Assembly (NCBI GenBank): GCA_022829145.1
Contig: CM040745.1
Span: 25,946,906 to 26,010,905, forward strand
DNA length: 64,000 nucleotides
Direction: 5' to 3'
From: Albula goreensis
Taxonomy: Eukaryota; Chordata; Actinopteri; Albuliformes; Albulidae
Under the pieces are notes generated by a model that was not told the DNA's origin, searched no databases, and was given only the letters and a program-made list of their open reading frames with translations. Of this stretch, positions 46,080 to 60,710 are shown piece after piece. The position numbers and the translations under genes are program-made. Each line of letters opens with the position of its first letter. Within the stretch, counting starts at the first letter, position 1.

Positions 46080-46640
46080 CCTGGTGAAGCTATGAGCAGC
46101 CACTACAGACCAGGTTTTGCGTCATTATAAACACGTCAGTTATTTACAGGAACACAGGGGGTCAGGCCATGCAGTAAATGAGGGGGTGGACAGCCTTACT
46201 CATCGGATGCGGTTAAAATGGGGCTCTAATGAAAGCTCACAGCTATATAAAACCCTCCTATTCTTCTGAGGCCCTTTTCTTTAGTACCACTGAATGACTG
46301 ATTACTGTGGCATTCCAGTTCTCCTAATCCAATTTCTAACAGTGACTTAACCTGGGCCCGTAATGGGTGAATCATCGCCTCATCTGGCAGCCGTTTGTTC
46401 ACATTTTAGGGGGAGGACAGATAATCTGAGTGCAAAACCTATGCTTTCCTCACAATAATATGACAAAGGAGACCTGTTTGCAAGCAGTCATTGAAGGCTG
46501 AGTATTTATTGAAAAGTGTCCTTGTTCCTTATTTTGAAAAAGTGTGCTGAGTCTGTTTACAAGAATGCCTTAGCTGACGTCACATTAATCACAAGATCAT
46601 TAGCGCTTAGTTAAGTGGCTGAGAACACTGGTTAGAGTAG
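46080..46640. promoter_or_regulatory. Candidate regulatory block with a perfect CRE
   Basis: GC-balanced stretch containing the palindromic CREB/ATF site TGACGTCA (46575-46582), followed at once by CATTAATCAC, a homeodomain-type word. Its unique, mixed composition resembles conserved noncoding elements; conservation cannot be tested here. Confidence 0.35.
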
Positions 46641-49299
46641 TGGGGTGATGCAGGGAGCAGTGGATGAACGTGAGCGCTATTCAGTACTGTTTGACCATGC
46701 TGTGAACCTCAATACCCTTTGCCAAAGTGTGCTTCCTCCATATGCTCTGTGTGTGTCTTGGCACAACATTTGTTTACTACTTCTGTGGCAAGTCCATGCC
46801 AAGGGTTGGGAGTTGTGCAGAAAGTCATGCTAAAGAAATCTGGCCTTGCACTAGAATTTGTTCTAGTTGATTTGACCATCAGCTTGTGTTTTGTACATTG
46901 TGTGCTCTACAATTTGGTGTGCTGTGTTTAGCTGGATGTTTGTATTGGCATCAGTAGCGGTATGTTTATTATACAGTTCATTTGGTCTTTTTAGGTTTTG
47001 GGTATTCCAAGTTTTCATCTTTGAAAATATTTATTCCATTTTTAAATATATTTTGGTGTAACATTATCTTTCCTATGACTCACAATTGAATTTCCTTGCT
47101 GTCTTCAAGAAAATATAAACTGCAGTCCTGTGGTATGCCCATAGCAAATGAAATCTATTAGTTTCTTATCTTTTTTCAATACCATAAACACTTTCTACTA
47201 CTACCACCAAATTCATCCAATAGTAATTACTTTGGTGATAACTGTTACCCTGTACCCATGGATTAGGATACAGTTGTTTTCACAGTTTTTAAACAAATAT
47301 CAAAATAGCCATTAACATTTATTTAATGCTTTTCTCTTTTTTCTGTTATAGTGTTTTCTGACACAATATGTATGTTTGCAGAAAACACTCACTGGAAGTA
47401 AAGGAAACAGTTTCTGCCATTGTTGTCATTTTCAATAGAGAGTTGATATTCCAGTATGGTGTTTATGCGGAAGAGATAAGAAAGGGAGAGCCCAGGCAGT
47501 CTTGTTTTTGTAGTTATCTGAGAGGGATTGCTAATGCCCAAGGGAAGTCAAAAACATTTGGCACCACAAACTCCTCAGGAAAAGCAACCACAAAACCTTT
47601 CTGATGCCATAACCAAAAGAAAATATTTTATTCATTTAATTGAATCCCCTGACATTTGGACATGTGTAATAAGGGAAGTTTGCTTGTTAATAGAAGGATG
47701 GTTTTTCCAATTGTGCCAAAGGCTGAATTCCAAGTGATTTTTTTCTGTTATAACATTATAGTTATTACCATATAAATGTCAAGAATAACTGACCTTCCCT
47801 TGAAATAATCATTCAGTTAAGACTGGATTTACTCAGTTAAGATCAGATGCTTTTTTCAAAATACAAATTTCCCAGTCCTGGATGAATTTGTCAGTGTGTA
47901 GCCTGTATCGTTGGATTGAAATCTTAAGGGTTAAAATACGCATGATCACTTTTATGCCACAGCTCATAATCACTTCAGTATGAGGTAAAGAAAAAAAAAT
48001 CCTAGCACTGCAGAAATCCATACAGTTGTCAAATCCTGGGTGGGCTGTAAAGTTCTTTATTTCTCTTTGCTGAATACTTGTGGTGTGCCATGACACATTT
48101 TTAAGTTCCAGGAGGAGTCGTAGATATGTTTAAAACAAGCGCTGGTTCTGTAGCTCTGCTTCTGTTTCTAGTCAGTTCCAGCTGCCTGGCTTAAATTCAC
48201 CATCCATAGGACCCATTCAGTTTACTCACAGCTTCAGCTGTCCTTAACTTTAAGAGGCAAATCGGTAATTTTATATTCCTTGCATAGGATTCAGTTTAAG
48301 GATTTCTGAAATAAAGGCATTATACTAAAAGAGATGGAGGCACCATAGAGAGGGAAAGCTAATTCTGCAGATTTTCAGCTTCTCAATTCACCTTAGGCAT
48401 GCTATGTGATGCTGGGATTCCACAGCTCCCATCAGACATCTTTTGAAATGGGTGGAAACAGCTTGCATTCAGCAATATGCAGTGTTGGTCTGGGGATCAG
48501 TTCATCTTCTATATATTTAAATACTGATGTAGCTTTTTGCTATATCAACACTCCCTCAAATTACTATCCTTAGTTCTTACATGCTGGTGTACAGTGCTAT
48601 CACCACGGTTATGTGAGAAAAGTGAATTTAAAGCTGAGAAAAATTGATTTAAAATCTTAGGCAGGGTTGCTCTGAAGAACTGAATGGAGCCTCTCTTTTC
48701 ATGAGGCAGTGCCAGCCAAGATCATGGACTTTATTTCCTTTTCTCAAGTCACCATAGTAAACATAAGGTTTTAAACTGCATTTCACATTTTCATGATGTT
48801 TGCAGAATGTTCCAGGCAGCTCTGGCTAAAACTGCCTTTGCAGTCATCTCCAGGGCAATTTGTTTCAGGTGGTCTACTGATATATGCATCCATTTAATAC
48901 ATTAATGATTTAAGTTGATTCTAAGTGGTACAAAATCATGCTTTTGGCGTTTGCTGTTTAAAATCTGTCTTGGATTTGTTTAAATTTAAACTTTTCACTG
49001 TGTAGATTTGAACTATGTATCATTGAATTTGTCAGTGAAATGGTCATGGTTATCAAAGTTGGTAATAAATATAAAGATTTGTCTTCAATTCAAAGCATGG
49101 GGGGAAAATAGAGGTTTTCAATTATTTGTCTGCTAATAATTTCTGTTATTGTGCAATCCAGATGGTAGTACAAGAACACTTTTTCAATTATTTTTCAAAT
49201 ATTTATAATTGCCATTTGAAGTTTTTTATTCTTGTGTTCAGGAGATCCGTCTGGTGAATATTATGCCTTGCCTTCCACATCCTAGTGGACCTCCATGTT

Positions 49300-49560
49300 A
49301 TAATATTTAATTAATACAGGAAGCAGACATCCATCTGGGAAAATTGTTTAGATCAAACAGCCTGTTTAAAAGAATTGACTTAGAATCTAATTAACACCTA
49401 TTATCAGTTGCACCATCAAACTAATTATATTGTGATTTCACTGAGACCACAGAGCAGATTATTATAGAGCTTCCGTAAGTTTCCATTAATGGCTCTGTGT
49501 TTCTCCTAATCACTCCCAACTGCTGATAAATTAATATATTCTAAACATACTGTTTTATGT
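49300..49560. other. Candidate conserved noncoding element rich in TAAT words
   Basis: Many TAAT/ATTA homeodomain cores (TAATTAAT, CTAATTAACA, CTAATTATA, AATTAATA) lie in mixed-composition sequence. This is inference from motif density only. Confidence 0.3.
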
Positions 49561-49902
49561 CTTTAAGGAGGGATGTTTGGAGCCATATTTTCATGTCATG
49601 CTCTTTTTTGGTCAGGAAGCTGTTTTACTCCTGATTAGAATGTGTTATATCAGGTTTATGTTACAGGGTGCCAAGGTAGCTTGCAAAAGCATTTTTTGTT
49701 TGTGTTTCTTCTGGCCAAGGGTGATGACATTATGACTTGTGTTGCTGAAAAAGTTCACTTGAAGGTTTCACCTTTTTTTCTGAAATCTGTGAGATTATTG
49801 CAGATGTGGCAAATGTAGCACAAATTTTGTCATCCACATGATTTCAGTTAAGCCTAATACACATCCTTTAAAATAAGGAACAAGCAAGCTGCCAGACCTC
49901 AC

Positions 49903-49915
49903 ATGCATTATGCAT
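49903..49915. promoter_or_regulatory. MORE+1-type POU dimer site
   Basis: ATGCATTATGCAT is two ATGCAT half-sites separated by one base, the MORE+1 arrangement bound by Oct/POU dimers. It lies at the start of a mixed-composition block (49860-50130). Confidence 0.4.
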
Positions 49916-52900
49916 GGGCAGAATAACAGTCAGGGGAATTGGGGCTGACGCATCACATGAGTTTAAAATCGGACAATCATACAGTGCATTAGCACCTCGG
50001 GAGTCAGCAGTGATATTTGAGCTTTACAGTGTTGTTCACTAGCTACTGATTCTGCCTGTAAAGTTATAAATCTGCATAACTCGAGCACACAGAGCCATCA
50101 ACTGTGTCCATCAGTCTTCCCTCTGTGGCTCAAAATGGCCGTGCATGTATCAGTCCAAATGAGTGGGAATAAAATTATTTGTCATCTCCAAATTATACCC
50201 ATCAATGTTTTGGCACATTAGAGTTTTGTATGACCCCTTTGACTGAGTAACTATGTAAAAGTTATTCTTTATGGGTAATATTTGTGGGTGTTCAAATGTA
50301 TTAAAATAATAACTCAGTGGATCAAGGATATTGATTATGTTACAAACAAAAATATTTGAACTGAAGTAATAATAACTATAACAACAAGAATAATAATAAT
50401 TGTTAAAATAAAAATATTTGTCATGCCTGTATATCTTCTTGGGATATCTGTGCATGCCTATAAATGTAATCATTTTGTTTTCATCCAATGAAGTATCTGA
50501 TGAAATGAAAGCATGGGGATATTTCATCAACTAATTTCACTTTGGGTGCTTTATGCCACCCAGTTTATGGGAAGTGATTCCTTCCATTACTTTGGCATGA
50601 TTTTGGCTGAGCCACCCAGTGAGCCTAAATGTGAGGGGCAAGTAAGTGAAAGACAGGGTAAGTGAAATGCTGAAAAGGTCAGTAGTTGCATGTACCATGC
50701 CAGGCCACATCACGCCATGACTGTATTTTGCACAGTCCAGCAACCCCATGCCTAAAGACTGGGAACACACTCATGGATTCCCACTGTCATGCCGCAACAA
50801 AAGCTGTTCTGCTTCCAATGTTACACCACATCCTGCTTGGATCTATTTGACTATCAAACTGCCAGGAGGACAATGGATACTATCAGTAACAAAATGTAAA
50901 AGATGAACAACACAAGAGGATGTGGTTCTTACTTTTAATCATCATGTAGGTTTTTGGCAACTTGTCTTGCTATTTAGATATTTTCTCTCATCTTTCTTCA
51001 CACATGTGGTCCTGAAGTGAACGCACTGGATGGTATTTAAATAGTCTATATTCCACTGAAAAAGAAGAAGTAATATGTATGAAATGTATTGCCTCTTATC
51101 CTGTTCAATTGCTGATTAGCATTGTTATAGTTGTTGCTCAGACGTACTGAAATAGACTGTATTGCCTTGTTATTAGTGACAAGTTATCAATTTAAAAGTG
51201 CTTTGACAGCCGCACAGGTATTCTCATTACTGAAGATACAGGGGAATATAGTTGAAAATAGCACATTATACAAGTATCCCACTTTTCCAGACAGATGCGT
51301 ACCCTAGGCTAGCTCAACAGTTAAATCAGCTATTCAATCAGGCTGTGCAGCTAACTTGCTTCCTAGGATGGACTTGGATTTTTTAACCATTAGATTGGAT
51401 TAACACAGTCCTCTAATCTGATAATAAATGATTATCCAGGTTAACTGCATTACCACAGTTACACTAGTGCTGGGCAAGCTATTATATTCCAGTGCTTGTT
51501 GCTTTCCACAGCTACATCCATGCCTCTGCGATGATTGGGTTGTTTTTACTGGGTGCCTCAACCCAACACTTCCATCACTGCAAATGTCCCTGTTTCTCTG
51601 GGTCAAACCAAATAAAGAGGCATGGTTACTGGTGGCTGTCTCTCAGTGGGAGTGTGATTTTAGCCTATTAGTGGGTGAGCAAATGGTTCTTAAGTGTTAG
51701 GCTTTTCTGGAATATGATGTATATTTTTGACATGATAAGTGGAAAAAAATGAATTCAGAAAGATCTGACTTTTCACAAGTTTGTGTTTGTAAAATTGCTC
51801 AGTAATATTAAATGTTTTAGTCTATTTTAAATTTTATGTCTTTTAGTACATATTTGCAGTTGACCATCCCTCAATTCTCATGAGGGCTTGGTTAGTGAAG
51901 GCAATGAGCCCAAGCATTGGTGATACTGTAGACCATCCAGTTGTGCAACCAATGCTCAACAGCTTGATTTGTAACAGCTTGCTTATCTCTGTGATAAGAT
52001 GGACATCGCTGAGCATCCTGTGGCAACCAGACACTTAACAGTCACAAGCGGTGAGACCGTTCTAGTCCATGCAGCTGTCCGGTGGCTCTTTGGGTTGTAG
52101 TGTAGAAAACAAGGAATCAGCAGAAAAAACTACTTGATAGCGTGTCAGAGTAACTGAATGCAAGGGCATTGTAGGAACATATTTGTGGCACAATAGAAGA
52201 CAATTGAAACAAAGCAAGGCTGACAGTAACAATAAAAAACACAACAGGAGCCATTTCCTTTTCTCCATTTGAGGAAGACAAAGTTATACTATGAGTTGGC
52301 TGTGTCTGAGTGGCCATGCCTCATTGCCATATCAAATACGGTAGCTGGGCAGAAATTGCCTGCACTGAGACCGGCTGGCATGCCTTTTAGGCCTTTCTGC
52401 AGTGTCGCACCACTTCCTGCCGGCTTTTGTTTATCCTTTTGAGCCACAGCTGTCAGAATAGGTGGTAGCCGGGCCACCCCAAACTCCCCCTTCACGAAAA
52501 AACCTTCAGTGCACGCACCACTGCACCCAAAACCCAAAACACTAAATAGCCACATTAGACACACCGCATTAAATGCTGGTGGTTCTGTAGGTGTTGGGGT
52601 GCGTATCCCAGTGGCCTTTCTCGCTTATCGTCACACCTTCTATCCCCTGGCCCATCTGGCAGGACCAGGGGCACCGCAGTGTGAAAGCAGATACAGTGAG
52701 CACAGCATTTACACTTAGACATGGTCAGCCTTGGTGCTGATTTTTCATTTATGTGGTGGTAAAACATAGCATATTCTGGCTTAGTTTTTATTGTTGCATT
52801 TTCTAGGCGAGTGCCAACTATTCAAATATGCAGACCTTCCAATGAGAATTTTCAGATTATGATCATTGTACAGCTATTTTTTGGAGGAAGCTATTATCAG

Positions 52901-54049
52901 GAAAAATCATGGAGAATTTTAAAGATAATGGTAAAACCTTGTCTATGGACTTATTGTATCCATTAAATCACATATGATATTTCCGCATCTTTGCACATAT
53001 TGCTGTGTCCAACATAAAATTTTGTTATGAATGTTGTGGAGGGACACCAATAGCAACAAGGCCAAAAATCCAAAAATGGAGCCAATTGAACAAAGAGCCA
53101 GTGGTGTTTATTTATTTCCCAGTCATGGAGGTGACAGCTATTTACCGTGCAGGTGGCAGAAGTATCAAAACAAATAAATGCAGACAAAACAGTGATTTAA
53201 CATAAAAAAATATAAACCAATGTACATGGGGTTTGACACCCAAATGCACACAATTAACAGACACTCTCAACTCTTCTTCCCATTTCTCCAACCAACCCTG
53301 AATGAATATCCTTACATATTTTCATAAATAATGTCCATAATGTCCACTGAATTTCAATCCTTAAAAATACTTTCGAATATCTTTCACTTTTTCCATGCTA
53401 AAGAAATTAGAAGAATTGAAATGTATCTGAATTTCCATTTACTGGAATATTCCACTTACGGTTGAATCGTAAATACAGTTTGGAAATTTCCTACTCCCTT
53501 TTGCTTCCCGTGGCACCGGAAACAGAGGATACATGCAGAATAGGCACAGAGAACCGTTGTAAGATTTGTTTCATGAAAAGCACCGTAATGCTGCACTTTG
53601 AAATAAAAAAATAAAACAAGTACCATACCAAAACCATTGTATAAATGGTGATTACATTCTCCAATTATCTGTGTATTTGGTAAAGTGTTAGAAGCCCCAT
53701 TGCAAATGTACATATTACAAGCTAAAATTTGAATTAAAACTTCTGTTATGATCAGGATTTTGGCTTATGGGAGTGGGTTTCGTTGGCTACTTTCTGATCC
53801 CCTCAACAGCTAAATTGTCATTTTGAAGTAAGGAATAATCATAGGGATACTTTATGTATTATTATGTTATTCATTTTTTTGAAGTCCTTGCTCCCGTAAT
53901 TGTCTTTTCCAGTTTTTTTCTTTATGGCTGTGATTATATCCTTCGATAGTGTATGAATATGATTGTAGTGAAGCTGACATTTTCCTTATTTTATGTTATT
54001 TTTAAAAAGGTTTTTATACCTCATAGATGGTAACACTCTTAACTGTTAA

Positions 54050-54400
54050 CCCCTCCCCCCCTTCCCTTTCTCAGATACAGCACCAGTCTACAAAAATACC
54101 CACCAGGCCAATCATACCATATGTACAGTGTTGCTGATTTTTATTATGCGCCAACAGAACCTCACCACAGCAGGGCATATCTAAACATGAAAATTAATTC
54201 ACAGCTAAATGCTGCTATATCCAGTACAGAGGGAGAAGGGAGGAAAATCAAACAGTGGTTTATGTTAGAAGGCAGATGAGGAGGGAAAACAACCTGGGGC
54301 TTATAGGGCTTCATTTCCAGAGTCAGAATAGCTAATGTTAATGGAAACTCCGAATAAAGAAGAGGTTCACGATCACTTCATTACACTATAATCCCTAAAA
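54050..54400. other. Candidate conserved noncoding block
   Basis: Mixed-composition stretch beginning with a C-rich run and ending with GCTAATGTTAATGG. No gene or repeat was recognised; regulatory function is a guess. Confidence 0.2.
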
Positions 54401-57400
54401 TACAGTGTTAACAGCAGCTATATTTGAAATTAGGTATTGACCAATATTAGAGTTTTGGGCTGTGCACATATTGCCAATAAATAAACCAATATTTTGCCAC
54501 AGAACATGTTTTATAAAAATTTTCCATACCAGAACATGAGCAATAGACACATTCTTTAAAAATATTTGATATATTTTCAAAATGAATTGAAAAGTAATGT
54601 ATTTTTTTCTGTCCTTTTTTCCCTCCACCTGAATTGAATTTATCATCATAACCTTCTCCCACAGGCTTAGGATGAAGAAATCCATATGTATGCTACTGCC
54701 CTGTGCTTCTTTCTACATTGCTTATGCTGTCAGGCGAACACAAAGTCAATATCTTCCACTCACGCAGCTGCAACTGCCTGTCTGGCCAGTAGTGGCCACT
54801 AAAGAGCAATGAGACTAATGGGTTTATCCTACTTAACCCCCATCTGTCACAGCCAGTTGTTGCCTCGTCTTTGCAGATGTCCTGCCATAGACAATAAAGT
54901 TGGGACTCATAACTGAGCCACACACATTTTGCCACTGTTGTATGAGACACTTGGAAGCTCTTGATAACTGTAATTTAACTTAATATCACAGTGGTAAAAT
55001 CACAGCCAAATTATGTGTTACACACTCTTTTGTATACATGATGGTTTGCCTGAAGCTCCTTACAATAAGGTGTACAACAATTACATTATATTGTGTATTA
55101 ATCTGTTAGAAATTATTTTGACTAGAAAGGGAATTTCACTTTATGTAGAAAATTGAGGACCTGTTGGTAATTTTCAATGCAGTATATAATGTTTTGTTAG
55201 ATTGAAATGTTTTTAATACTAGAGTGGCATCTGTTTTCTCTAGTCATTTCACTATATTTATATTATAAACTTCTCATTAAACCAAATGTGATTTTGCCTC
55301 TGAATAGTACATATGTAATTGAATATAGTGTATCAGATCATGCCCTTTTGGCCTTTAAAATGTGATAACTGAAAAAAGATAGTCTATCAATATGTTGAGC
55401 AGTGCCATTTTGTCATACTTAAATGTTACACTGCACATAACAAGGACAAAGGCTGTGCACACAAGCAATTTCTTCTACTGTCGCTTCCCCTGATTATCAT
55501 AGACCTTAGCTTAAATGAAGGCCCATCTCACTTAGGATTACAAAAAGATTTTTTTTATGTTGAGTTAAATTAATCAATGTTAAGCCATCTTCTTCCACAT
55601 TCAGAAGTTTCACATTTCTCTCCTCATTGTTAGAAACAGCGGTGAATTGTGTAGCACATGTTTCTCACTCCTCCCTTGTAATTAGAAGACTGTCTGTGCA
55701 CTCAGTGTTTTAAAGAAAAAAAACTCACGTAATCACACAACTGTCACTTATGTAATTTCCCTCACAGCACAATTGAAAGGAAAGTCATCATTCTGAGATG
55801 TTTCTGGTGAAAAGCTAGGGGAGTAAGGGAGGGGGGATCTTTTCCATGGTAATCAAATGTAAAAATAAGGAAATAAAAGAATCAGTTCTAGGCTCTGAAT
55901 TGGATCTGAAAGCTTTAAGCCCCACATCCTTCCTTGTGGATAATTAGATGGGTTGTAGCTTTATAATGGCATTGTCCTTACCAAAAAAAACACAATACAT
56001 CAAAGAATTTCATGTTTAATTTTGTACTGGTTGTCAATATGCAGCCCATCGCATAACTAATGTGTCAGATAATTACAGTGCAGTACTTTTTGAGGTTTTG
56101 AATGATGACAGATTTTATGTTGGAATCATTTCAAAAATGTAATTCACGTCTATAGAGACCTGGGTGTGAACAGGAATTTAAAGAAGTGAAAGGTAGTTTG
56201 ATCTGATCTATCTATACACAGTCCATCGATTTAAACAAGTTTTTGATGTGTGCAGCTTATTGGCCTATCCTGTCGCAGCAATATCATTCATCATTTAAGG
56301 AGAGTGGAGAACAAGACGTGCTCGTACAAACGATCGCTGACAGTCACTACCTCATTTTCATCAGCAGTCCACCATATGAGCTGCGCAGTCATTCTGCTGT
56401 AGGACCCCTGAATGCCAATCAAAGTGCAAGAACTTAGCACTTACAATTTAGACAGTCTTTCCAGGAATACATTGTCCTTCACAGTCATGAAGATTTTATT
56501 TTGGCCAATAGTTTTTCACCCATGAAAAGTGTATTGAAGGGAAGACTCTATTCTATCTTAAAATAAATAGAAATTCTGTCTTTAAAAATGTTCTGTAGAC
56601 TTTAGGAAGGAGCAATATCAATGAATTTTCATGCTACTCTTCCCAGTAAGTAATGGCAGCCAGATGTATAATACAGCACACTTATGCTTGAGATTGATGA
56701 ACAATCTTCTAAAATACTGATTTACAGCAGTGTGGATGTCCCTGTGTAGCTGCCGTCTTGTTTGATCTTAACATTGCATTCAGTGTGTGAAATGTAAAAA
56801 TTTGTGAGACCTCAGCTTGTTGTGCCATTGGAAAGTGAGTTTGCATGCAGTGCTGGTGAGTGGTGAGTGCCGTAATGCATGTTAATGTAGCCGGTAAATG
56901 CAATTAACAGCTTTCTGCAGGAGGTTGTGTTGATCTGCATTGCTCCGCACGCTTCTGTCACTGATGCAGCTGACTCCCACTTGCCTGACACTGCAAGTGT
57001 AACTTTCAAAGATTTCACACACTGGGGTGTTAGTCTTGTCAATAGTAATCCTGTACTCTTTATTTAAAGGTGGTTCGATTGGGTAATTGTGTTTCGTTGA
57101 ATATGTATTTTATGACTGTTGAAGCATTTATGGCGTTTATTCATCTGCTTTGTAACTGTGTGTACTCTTGTTATGCACTTTTTTTTATTCCCTTTTTTAT
57201 TCCAAATTTCAATCTCCCAGTTGTACCCTCTCGGCCTTAAGGGGCACTATACCTGAGCAGCCAGTGGTAGCATGGCTGTAGGTTTGCACCACCCACAGGC
57301 AGGCAGGCTAGGGCCCTGCCTATTTCTGCATCGTTCATTTGAACTGCCCTGCCAGACATCCTGATTAGGAAGAGAACTGACCCTGCTGTTAACTACTGTC

Positions 57401-57769
57401 CATTTTCCTATAGCTGTGCATTCTGTGCTATTTAAAAGGAACCTGGAGCATAGAACTGTGTAGGGAGGGGTAACTTGTGCTTGTTTGATGATTGATACGT
57501 GTGTGCTAATGTGCATGTACATGGTGTATATGTTTATAAATATGTGTAAATAATGTGCATATGCAAGTATGTTTTCATCAAAGCCTGAATCCCCTGCTTC
57601 CCACTTCTTCCTGTCCCCTCAGGTCCTGTAGGAATAATTACCCTTTGCCCCCCACCCCTCGGAGGGGGAGGGAGGGGGGCTGCCTGCGTCCTCCCTTCAG
57701 CAGGTGTTCTTACGATCTTGCTTCTTTGCCTTGACACCTCCTTTGGTTAGTTGTTGCTTTTGTTCATTT

Positions 57770-58450
57770 ATATAGGCACCTCCTGAAGGCATTTTCCAAG
57801 CAAAGGCTGGAAATAATTAAAAAATGATGGGGGTAAAGCACAGACTTGACTGGTGACAAACTTGGAGCAGAAGGAGCAAACCTTCCACCTCTGCTCTAAA
57901 CAAAGTCTGTGTTATGAGACACCGTAGAAGAACTGGTAAAAACTTCCACTTCCAGTGGTCATTTGTCTTCTTTTTTTTTTAAATTTGTTTATTGTTTTGT
58001 TGTTAACTTGCAGAGATATATAGAGTTTAGTTGTGACTGCTCAGAAGAGGGGTTAGAGGGTTCTTTAAATCCCCCCACCCACCCTGTGCACACACAGCTC
58101 CCCGCAGATGCATGCCTACAGGTTTTAATGTCAAATTTATAAGATGCTGTGAAGTCGGGGGTCTCTGGGCGATTGTGCTGAGATTGGCATCCACCTGGTA
58201 ATTTACTAAATTCATTAGCCAGAGGCGAGAACACAAATGTATGCCCCCCTCCCCACCCCAATCTTTCTTACAGTGCAATGTTGTTTCTCTCACAATCCCT
58301 TTCCTGCATGTTATTCAAAATTCATTTCAGGTCTGAATTTTAAAGTATCTAAGAGAAAAGAATGTAGGCAACCTATGGCCCCTCTCATTAATTTGTTTAT
58401 ACACAAAACCACTAATTAAAAGCACCCAGTGTTTACCTTAGAGGAATGCT
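57770..58450. other. Candidate conserved noncoding block
   Basis: Two mixed-composition stretches (57770-57930 and 58020-58450) flank a T-rich run near 57971-58000. No exon or repeat family was recognised. Confidence 0.2.
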
Positions 58451-60120
58451 GTTCAGAGGTTGAAGTAGGCACTTTGCTGAGCTAGTCCAAGAAACCAATA
58501 TTTTAACCAGGAGTTTTGCCCGCAGAATGTTCTTGTAAAGACACTGCATTAAAGCAAACCCTAAGTTGACGATGTTTTTTAAAAAAGCTTTGAAAATGTT
58601 TTTCTTCCAAGATCCAAGCCCAAACCAGTGACTGTGACATGTGTAACATATTGTCGTAAATTTGTGAGTTGTTCCTGGAATGCCTTTGGATTTAGTACAC
58701 GTTGAAGTAATTACTCATGTTTTCTATAGTGTGAGCCTAACAACAGTATGTCCAAGATGTAAACAGAGTAGTGGTGCTTCAATGGTAGGGCACTGCACAT
58801 GGAAGAAACAGGCTAAATATTCAGCACTGAAAAAAGGCCCTTTTCTCTGGAAGCAGGGATTTTGGTGCCGTTATTGCATATTACATTGTTGCTGTGTTTG
58901 TATTAGGCTCAGCATTAGTATTTTAGTCTTCCTATGAGCTGTTGATACCGCCTGGCTCTTCTGGAATGTATTGATTGCAGCCCTTTCAAAATCAAAAGCA
59001 AAGAACAATCACAACCCTGTCAGCCAAGGGTTACTGGCTGTGTTGCCAGTTAAGGGCAAAGCCTGTTACACAAGTGACTTTTTCACCTGAAGAAGCTTGG
59101 CTCTCATGTCCTCCCTGTGCCGTGTTTGAGCTGCGCGTGGTGAGGTGGGAGCTCTCTGCCTGGACTCTGTCCCAGTGTCCTGGGGAACAGTGGGTTGGGC
59201 TTCAGGAAACTCCCTGGTGTGTCAGGAGCAATCGGGCCTAAGCCACTGTTAATTAAAGGATCTGGGTCTTATGGGAGTTTGGGGCACAACAGTCTCCTAG
59301 GCTCTGAATGGGACAGGGGCCTGCAGCGGAACTACAAAAGCTGCCAGCATTATCCCATGGCTGCTTTGGGCAAACACGGGAAAGAATTTATGTATTACTA
59401 TTCTGAGCATGAAAATAATCAGCAATTCATTCTTCAAACTAAGCCATTCATTTGAATAACTGAATGTGTAAATCTTCTTTAAAACATACTTTTAAGACGT
59501 GGTAAAAATGATTTGATGACTGTTGAACACTTAAATGATGAATAACAGATCTGATTTGTTGTTAGCCTAATATGGCTTTCGCATGTGATCAACACCTGTT
59601 TAGTTTCCTTGCCAATACTGTACCTGCAGTTTACTTCCCTCATTTCTTTTATTTATATTGCTTTGTTTATGTATATCTGTTAATTGTCTAACCTCCATGC
59701 TGTTGGTGGTGCAGTCACAACCCATTATTCAGGGTTCTCTCATTATAGCATGGATTTGGGTATGACGGGTTAATCTTGAGACTATGCAGAGGTTCATCCA
59801 AAGTCATCTCATCACTAGTGCCACTCCTCATTACACACACAACACACGCTTAAGCTGTAGAATGTTCTTAAGATGGAACACTGTCCTGGGTCTTTCCTAT
59901 ATATCTCTGAAACATTCAACACTGCAGTAGAACTAAAAAAAATGGTTGGGGTTACATTTGGAGTTACCATAAGAAAACCTTTATGTTTTAAACATATCTG
60001 TGTGTGATCTAGCCAAGGTCTTCACTTAGTATGATTAATATTATATTTACTCAGATGTTAGGTGAGCAACTCCTCAAACTCAGTTTTTTTTGTCTTCAAA
60101 ACACCTGTAGTAAGTCTTCA

Positions 60121-60140
60121 CTGCCACTGGAGGGCACAAC
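60121..60140 (+). promoter_or_regulatory. CTCF-like motif
   Basis: CTGCCACTGGAGGGCACAAC resembles the CTCF core (CCAC then GG(A/G)GGGCRC) at most positions. Motif similarity only. Confidence 0.35.
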
Positions 60141-60369
60141 AAACTAACCAGGGAAATGATGGGATTTTAAGGGGAAAAGGGGCCTTTAATTAAGAGGAAT
60201 CACATCCAAGGATAGAAGACTGTTCAGTTTTTGCACACAAGCATGTCACTTGGAGTGGGAACAAGATCAACAGGACTGCCGCTTGTCATTTGTTTTCCTT
60301 TTTAAATCCAACCTCAGACTCTTCATTTAATTGGGTCCCCACTAAGAGTCTCCAACCTGCCCATCTGTC

Positions 60370-60710
60370 AGAAAGTCCCCAGTTCCCCCCTCCCCGCTCC
60401 CAGCGTGCGGATCGCCGGAGAGAGCGGACCCTCCTGTCGGCCTTACGCTCACGCAGGCCCGGTGTGGAGCTGACCCGGGTGGTATCTAATGCTGCAGCAG
60501 GGCCAGCCAGCGCACACCCCGCTCTGGACGTGCATCCTGTGTGTACGTGCGTGCTGCAGGCTGAGGTGCAAGCCTCACTGACCCCAGCCTTCCCGCCGAG
60601 ATGCCCAGCCGCCCACAGTGTGTGAGCCCATACTCTACGTCTTCCCCCGTTGATACCGTGCAGTGCACTGGAATGCAGAGCCGGACGGCACGAACATCTC
60701 TGCAACGCTG
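60370..60710. other. CpG-rich block in the long intron
   Basis: This stands out against AT-rich flanks, with GTGCGGATCGCCGG, CTCACGCAGGCCCGG and TTCCCGCCGAG. Both strands carry open frames (for example 60286-60705), as expected of GC-rich DNA with few stops; no domain was recognised. It may be a regulatory island. Confidence 0.35.

Noticed and set aside
60286-60705. Overlapping open frames on both strands in the CpG-rich block
   Set aside because: Opposing frames of similar length are expected in GC-rich DNA; no domain, start context or splice signals support either.
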